A stretch of 5,157 nucleotides of DNA from positions 1 to 5,157 of the forward strand of contig JAEYNS010000225.1 of NCBI GenBank assembly GCA_023412435.1, written 5' to 3'. This document shows, piece by piece, positions 1-5,157 of the stretch. Source of the DNA: Actinomycetes bacterium. Lineage in GTDB: Bacteria; Actinomycetota; Actinomycetes; Propionibacteriales; Propionibacteriaceae. Position 1 is the stretch's first letter. The number at the start of each line of letters is the position of its first letter. The notes under the pieces are model-generated. The model saw only the letters and a program-made list of their open reading frames with translations. It was not told where the DNA came from and did not search any database. Made by a program: the position numbers and the translations under genes.

Positions 1-2
1 GA

Positions 3-17
3 ACCCCTCAGCGGGGT
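3..17 (-). terminator. Probable intrinsic terminator after tpiA (cut by window edge)
   Basis: Read on the minus strand, this is ACCCC-GCTGA-GGGGT, a 5-bp perfect G+C-rich stem with a 5-nt loop, starting 23 nt after the tpiA stop codon. It is followed by only TTC before the window ends, so a U-tract cannot be confirmed. Position and shape fit a terminator closing the gap-pgk-tpiA unit. Actinobacterial terminators often have weak U-tracts. It could instead be a readthrough hairpin before the next gene, commonly secG in actinobacteria. Confidence 0.45.
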
Positions 18-40
18 CCCGGGCGCCGGCGTTGGGACCG

Positions 41-817
41 TCAGGCGGACTGCAGGACGCTCTTCGCGAACTCCTCGGCGTTCAGGCTCGCACCGCCCAC
101 CAGGGCACCGTCGACGTCCGGCTGCGCCATGATCTCGACGACGTTGCTCGACTTCACCGAGCCGCCGTACTGGATCCGGACGGCGGCGGCCGCCTCGGCC
201 CCGAAGGTCGACTCGACGTAGCCCCGGATCGCGCCGCAGACCTCCTGCGCGTCCTCGGGAGTGGCTACCTCACCGGTTCCGATCGCCCAGACCGGTTCGT
301 AGGCGATCACCAGCGCACCGACCTGCTCGGGGGTGAGCCCGTCCAGCACGCCCTCGGTCTGCCCGAGCACGTAGGGGACGTGGGTGCCCTCCTTGCGGAT
401 GTCGAGCACCTCGCCGACGCACACGATCGGGGTCATCCCTGCGGCGATCACCTTCTTCGCCTTCGCATTGACGACGGCGTCGGTCTCAGCGTGGTACTCG
501 CGGCGCTCGGAGTGGCCGACCACCACGTAGCTGACGTTGAGCTTGGCGAGCATGTCGGCCGAGATCTCCCCGGTGTAGGCGCCGGAGTCGTGCACCGAGA
601 CGTCCTGCGCGCCGAACTTCAGCGGCAGCCTGTCCCCCTCGATCAGGGTCTGGACGGTGCGGATGTCGGTGAACGGGACGATCACCGCCGCCTCGGCCTT
701 CGCCGGGTCGTACTTCGCATCGGCGAGCGTCCAGGCCAGCTTCTGCACCAGCCCGGTCGCCTCGACATGATTGAGATTCATCTTCCAGTTGCCGGCGAGC
801 AACGGTGTGCGTGCCAC
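41..817 (-). CDS. tpiA: Triosephosphate isomerase
   Basis: Cytosolic TIM-barrel enzyme that interconverts dihydroxyacetone phosphate and glyceraldehyde-3-phosphate in glycolysis and gluconeogenesis. With the GTG start it has 258 residues, close to the family's usual ~250. Visible signatures: the N-terminal substrate loop AGNWKMN with catalytic Lys12; GHSERR with the electrophile His102; [11 protein letters not shown] with catalytic base Glu174 followed by flexible loop 6; and the phosphate-binding YGGSVK (217-222) and GALVGGASL near the C-terminus. All key residues are intact. I chose GTG at 817 over the in-frame ATG at 832 because AGGAGG sits 6 nt before the GTG, the resulting [14 protein letters not shown] matches typical actinobacterial N-termini, and the ATG has no ribosome binding site and would overlap pgk. 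It begins 1 nt after the pgk stop, which suggests translational coupling. It has no TTA, CTA or TCA codons. Confidence 0.97.
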   Translation of the reverse strand: MARTPLLAGNWKMNLNHVEATGLVQKLAWTLADAKYDPAKAEAAVIVPFTDIRTVQTLIEGDRLPLKFGAQDVSVHDSGAYTGEISADMLAKLNVSYVVVGHSERREYHAETDAVVNAKAKKVIAAGMTPIVCVGEVLDIRKEGTHVPYVLGQTEGVLDGLTPEQVGALVIAYEPVWAIGTGEVATPEDAQEVCGAIRGYVESTFGAEAAAAVRIQYGGSVKSSNVVEIMAQPDVDGALVGGASLNAEEFAKSVLQSA

Positions 818-818
818 C

Positions 819-2027
819 TCAGGCCTCCTCATCCAGAACAGTCAGACCCGGGAGCTCCTTGCCCTCCAGGTACTCCAGCGAGGCGCCGCCACCGGTGGAG
901 ATGTGGCCGAACGCATCGTCGGCGAAGCCGAGATTGCGCACCGCGGCCGCGGAATCGCCGCCACCGACGACCGAGAAGCCCTCGGACGCGGCGAGCGCCT
1001 TGGCGACGGCCTCGGTTCCGCCCGCCAGGGCCGGGATCTCGGCGACGCCCATCGGACCGTTCCAGAAGATGGTCCTGGCAGAGGCGATGGCCCCGGCGAA
1101 GATCGCGGCGGTCCTGGGGCCGATGTCGGCGCCCTCGTAGCCGGTCGGGATCGCCGACGCGTCGACGATGGTGACCTCGCTGGAGTGGCGCGCGGCGATG
1201 TCGAGTTCGTCGACCACCCGGATGTCGACCGGCAGCAGGATCTGCTTGCCGGCCGCCGCGGCCTGCTCGAGGTAGCCGCCGCAGATGTCGACCTTCTCCG
1301 CGTCGAGCAGCGAGTCGCCGACCTCGTAGCCCTTCGACTTGAGGAAGGTGTACGCCATGCCGCCACCGATGATGAGGGTGTCGGCCACCTTGAGCAGGTT
1401 GTCGATGACCGCCAGCTTGTCGGCGACCTTCGCCCCGCCCAGGACGACGACGTAGGGGCTCTCCGGGGTCTCGGTGAGCCGCTTCAGGACGTCGACCTCC
1501 TTCGCGACGAGGGAACCCGCGGCGCTGGGGAGCAGCTTGGCGACGTCGTAGACGGAGGCCTGCTTGCGGTGGACCACGCCGAAGCCGTCGGAGACGAAGA
1601 CGTCACCGAGGGCGGCGTACTTCGCGGCGAGGGCCTCACGCTCGGCGTCGACCTTCGACTCCTCCGCCGGCTCGTAGCGGACGTTCTCCAGCAGGGCGAC
1701 CTCGCCCTCGCCGAGGTTCGCGACGGTCTGGGTGGCGGACGGGCCGACCACGTCCCCGGCCAGCGCGACCTCGGTGCCGAGCAACTCGCCGAGCCGCTTC
1801 GCGACCGGCGCGAGCGAGTACTCGGGGTTGACCTGGCCCTTGGGGCGGCCCAGGTGGGCCATGATCACGATCTTCGCCCCCTGCTCACGCAGGTAGCCGA
1901 GGGTCGGCAGGGCAGCCTTGATACGGCCGTCGTCGGTGATGACATCGCCGTCCAGCGGCACGTTGAAATCGCAGCGGATGAGAACCCGCTTGCCTCGCAG
2001 ATCGCCGAGGTCTTCAACGGACTTCAC
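819..2027 (-). CDS. pgk: Phosphoglycerate kinase
   Basis: Cytosolic monomeric kinase that transfers phosphate from 1,3-bisphosphoglycerate to ADP, giving 3-phosphoglycerate and ATP; reversible in gluconeogenesis. It has 402 residues, the normal bacterial length (~390-415). N-domain: signature [11 protein letters not shown] (14-24) with Arg18 and Asp20, HLGRPKG (58-64), ENVRY with Arg117, and DGFGVVHR (147-154), together forming the basic patch that binds 3-phosphoglycerate. C-domain: GGAKVADK (197-204), the glycine run [15 protein letters not shown] (219-233), FWNGPMGV (321-328), and the nucleotide-binding [10 protein letters not shown] and [15 protein letters not shown] near the end. All expected motifs are present. 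The start is GTG at 2027, with GAAAGG 6 nt upstream giving the expected N-terminus. It lies 87 nt downstream of gap, with a strong hairpin between them, and 1 nt upstream of tpiA. It has no TTA, CTA or TCA codons. Confidence 0.98.
   Translation of the reverse strand: MKSVEDLGDLRGKRVLIRCDFNVPLDGDVITDDGRIKAALPTLGYLREQGAKIVIMAHLGRPKGQVNPEYSLAPVAKRLGELLGTEVALAGDVVGPSATQTVANLGEGEVALLENVRYEPAEESKVDAEREALAAKYAALGDVFVSDGFGVVHRKQASVYDVAKLLPSAAGSLVAKEVDVLKRLTETPESPYVVVLGGAKVADKLAVIDNLLKVADTLIIGGGMAYTFLKSKGYEVGDSLLDAEKVDICGGYLEQAAAAGKQILLPVDIRVVDELDIAARHSSEVTIVDASAIPTGYEGADIGPRTAAIFAGAIASARTIFWNGPMGVAEIPALAGGTEAVAKALAASEGFSVVGGGDSAAAVRNLGFADDAFGHISTGGGASLEYLEGKELPGLTVLDEEA
824..829 (-). promoter_or_regulatory. 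Ribosome binding site of tpiA (decides the start)
   Basis: The minus strand reads AGGAGG, a perfect Shine-Dalgarno core, 6 nt before the GTG at 817. It lies inside the last codons of pgk, so ribosomes ending pgk are placed directly on the tpiA start. The alternative ATG at 832 lies upstream of this site and has no purine-rich motif of its own. Confidence 0.85.
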
Positions 2028-2033
2028 GAGTTG

Positions 2034-2039
2034 CCTTTC
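2034..2039 (-). promoter_or_regulatory. Ribosome binding site of pgk
   Basis: The minus strand reads GAAAGG, 6 nt before the GTG at 2027. It is a moderate rather than perfect Shine-Dalgarno match, but its spacing is ideal. It supports the GTG start, since no ATG giving a sensible N-terminus is available. Confidence 0.65.
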
Positions 2040-2059
2040 TTCAGTCGGTTACGCACAGC

Positions 2060-2087
2060 GGGCCGACCCGCAGACGCGAGCCGGCCC
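2060..2087 (-). other. 12-bp RNA hairpin in the gap-pgk spacer
   Basis: In the minus-strand transcript the arms GGGCCGGCUCGC and GCGGGUCGGCCC pair over 12 uninterrupted positions around the 4-nt loop GUCU. Two of the pairs are G-U wobbles. On the plus strand those two positions would be C-A mismatches, so the structure favours the gap-pgk sense RNA. It begins 28 nt after the gap stop and ends 32 nt before the pgk start. No U-tract follows: the next bases are GCUGUGCGUAACC. Possible roles are partial termination after gap, a processing or 3'-stability element that separates gap and pgk mRNA levels, or no function. The structure is seen in the sequence; the role is inferred. Confidence 0.6.
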
Positions 2088-2114
2088 CCTGGCAGTGGTG
2101 CAGTGTCAGCTGGA

Positions 2115-4273
<2,159 letters not shown>

Positions 4274-4283
4274 CGAAGCTCGG

Positions 4284-4289
4284 TCCTCC
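4284..4289 (-). promoter_or_regulatory. Ribosome binding site of whiA (decides the start)
   Basis: The minus strand reads GGAGGA, 10 nt before the ATG at 4273. A second in-frame ATG at 4267 is 16 nt away, too far. The upstream TTG at 4321 is preceded by TAAGG, which belongs to the yvcK stop, not a proper binding site. This supports the 328-residue WhiA. Confidence 0.65.
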
Positions 4290-4323
4290 GTCGTCCATCC
4301 AGTTGTTGGGTACCGGGCCAACC

Positions 4324-5157
4324 TTACAGATCCATCACCCCGGCGTAGACCGCGGCGAGCTTCAGGGGGTCGTGACGGGCAGATCCGTCCCGCATCCTGA
4401 CGTCGGAGACCACCAGCCTGCCGCCCAGCGAGGTGACGTAGCGCTCCAGATGGGCGTCACCCTCGGCGAAACTGGGGTCGACCACCACCGCGTCGAGCCG
4501 CAACCGCGGGGCGTGATCGGCGAGCACCTCGAGGTGACGGGACGCGGTGTAGCCCTGCGTCTCGTCCTCGGCCGGGACGAGGTTCATGGTGAGCACCCGG
4601 GTGGCCCAGGTGTCGGTGAGGGCGTCGCGCAGGTCGGGCACCAGCAGGTGCGGAATCACCGAGGAGTACCAGGACCCCGGCCCCAGCACCACGTAGTCGG
4701 CCGACGTGACAGCGTCGACCGCGTCCGGGACGGCGGGCGGGCCGGCGGGCACCAGCCGGACGTCGCCGATGGTCCCGGTCGCCAGCGCCACCGCCTCCTG
4801 GCCCACCACCACGCTCACCTCATCGGGGGCGGACGGGTCGGCGCCGATCACGTCCGCTTCGATGGTGAGGGGCACCGCCGCCATCGGGAGCACCCGCCCC
4901 TTGATGTTCAGCAGCGCTGCGACCATGTCGAGGCCTGCGACCGGGTCGCCCATCTCCTGCCACAGCCCCGCGATCAGCAGGTTACCGATCGAGTGGCCGC
5001 CGAGCGGGCCGTTGCCGCGGAACCGCGACTGCAGCACCTCGGCCCAGACCTGCTCCACCTCGTCGTCGCCACACAGGGCAGCCAGCGCCATCCGCAGGTC
5101 GCCCGGCGGCAGGATGTCGAACTCCTGCCGCAGCAGGCCGGAGGAGCCGCCGTCGTC
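4324..5157 (-). CDS. yvcK: YvcK/CofD-like gluconeogenesis factor, UDP-sugar-binding (5' end outside window)
   Basis: YvcK binds UDP-GlcNAc and related UDP-sugars. It is known from Bacillus and mycobacteria for growth on gluconeogenic carbon sources and for cell-shape and wall homeostasis; its fold resembles CofD (2-phospho-L-lactate transferase). The frame is open to the window edge, and the first visible residues are the family motif DDGGSSG, so the ATG at 5091 is not the true start. The visible part is 277 residues; roughly 40-50 N-terminal residues with the first glycine-rich loop should lie beyond the edge. Other motifs, numbered in the fragment: [13 protein letters not shown] (16-28), [18 protein letters not shown] (48-65), [18 protein letters not shown] (86-103), the [18 protein letters not shown] phosphate-binding segment (156-173), and [20 protein letters not shown] (191-210). 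It ends in MDL with TAA, 50 nt before whiA. In actinobacteria rapZ normally lies upstream, outside this window. Confidence 0.95.
   Translation of the reverse strand, partial: DDGGSSGLLRQEFDILPPGDLRMALAALCGDDEVEQVWAEVLQSRFRGNGPLGGHSIGNLLIAGLWQEMGDPVAGLDMVAALLNIKGRVLPMAAVPLTIEADVIGADPSAPDEVSVVVGQEAVALATGTIGDVRLVPAGPPAVPDAVDAVTSADYVVLGPGSWYSSVIPHLLVPDLRDALTDTWATRVLTMNLVPAEDETQGYTASRHLEVLADHAPRLRLDAVVVDPSFAEGDAHLERYVTSLGGRLVVSDVRMRDGSARHDPLKLAAVYAGVMDL

Noticed and set aside
32..1174. A 380-codon plus-strand frame antisense to tpiA
   Set aside because: It is in codon register with tpiA, and its C-terminus degenerates into Arg/Pro/Ser-rich sequence typical of GC-rich shadow frames.
2103..2107. 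GACAC (minus strand) after gap, matching the core WhiA-binding pentamer described in Streptomyces
   Set aside because: A single 5-mer is expected often by chance. It lies between gap and pgk, not in a promoter-like context.
2092..2107. Imperfect tandem repeat GCAGTGGT / GCAGTGTC just after the gap stop
   Set aside because: Only two 8-nt units with two differences; too short and imperfect to suggest function.
4306..4323. GTTGG...CCAAC dyad between yvcK and whiA
   Set aside because: A 5-bp stem with an 8-nt loop and no U-tract. The 50-nt spacing and gene order favour cotranscription rather than termination here.
5089..5091. ATG as the start of yvcK
   Set aside because: The frame stays open to the window edge, and the 22 codons upstream encode the conserved DDGGSSG and LPPGDLR motifs, so this methionine is internal.

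Overview
The window is a compact, single-direction block of housekeeping genes from a high-GC actinobacterium. All five genes lie on the minus strand, so transcription runs from the right edge to the left edge. The order is yvcK (5' end cut off by the right edge), whiA, gap, pgk, tpiA. This is the classic actinobacterial order. WhiA, a regulator typical of Gram-positive bacteria, has a sequence very like the mycobacterial and Streptomyces proteins. GC-rich third codon positions and GTG starts also fit an actinomycete. A member of the Propionibacteriales is possible, but the sequence alone does not settle the genus.

Layout, in transcription order. (1) 5157-4324: YvcK/CofD-like protein, 277 residues visible, running off the window. 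(2) 4323-4274: a 50-nt gap carrying the whiA ribosome binding site. (3) 4273-3287: whiA. (4) 3286-3123: 164 nt holding several GC-rich hairpins, a candidate promoter (-10 TAGGGT) with an inverted repeat over its predicted start point, and the gap ribosome binding site. (5) 3122-2115: gap. (6) 2114-2028: 87 nt dominated by a 12-bp hairpin. (7) 2027-819: pgk. (8) 817-41: tpiA, starting 1 nt after the pgk stop. (9) 40-1: a short tail with a probable terminator hairpin cut by the left edge. No intergenic stretch exceeds 300 bases. I see no RNA genes, mobile elements, CRISPR arrays or origins.

The gap-pgk-tpiA trio encodes the consecutive triose-phosphate steps of glycolysis and gluconeogenesis. 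TpiA interconverts the two triose phosphates, GapA oxidises and phosphorylates glyceraldehyde-3-phosphate, and Pgk makes ATP from 1,3-bisphosphoglycerate. yvcK and whiA lie upstream. YvcK is a UDP-sugar-binding factor linked to carbon metabolism and cell-wall homeostasis. WhiA is a DNA-binding regulator of division and development. The likely arrangement is a yvcK-whiA transcription unit that may read through into a glycolytic operon with its own promoter in front of gap.

Two starts differ from the longest open frame: tpiA (GTG at 817) and whiA (ATG at 4273). The long plus-strand open frames are codon-register shadows. Their openness shows that pgk, gap, tpiA and whiA contain no TTA, CTA or TCA codons. 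I found no credible undescribed system. The most interesting material is regulatory: the gap-pgk hairpin and the repeat at the gap promoter.
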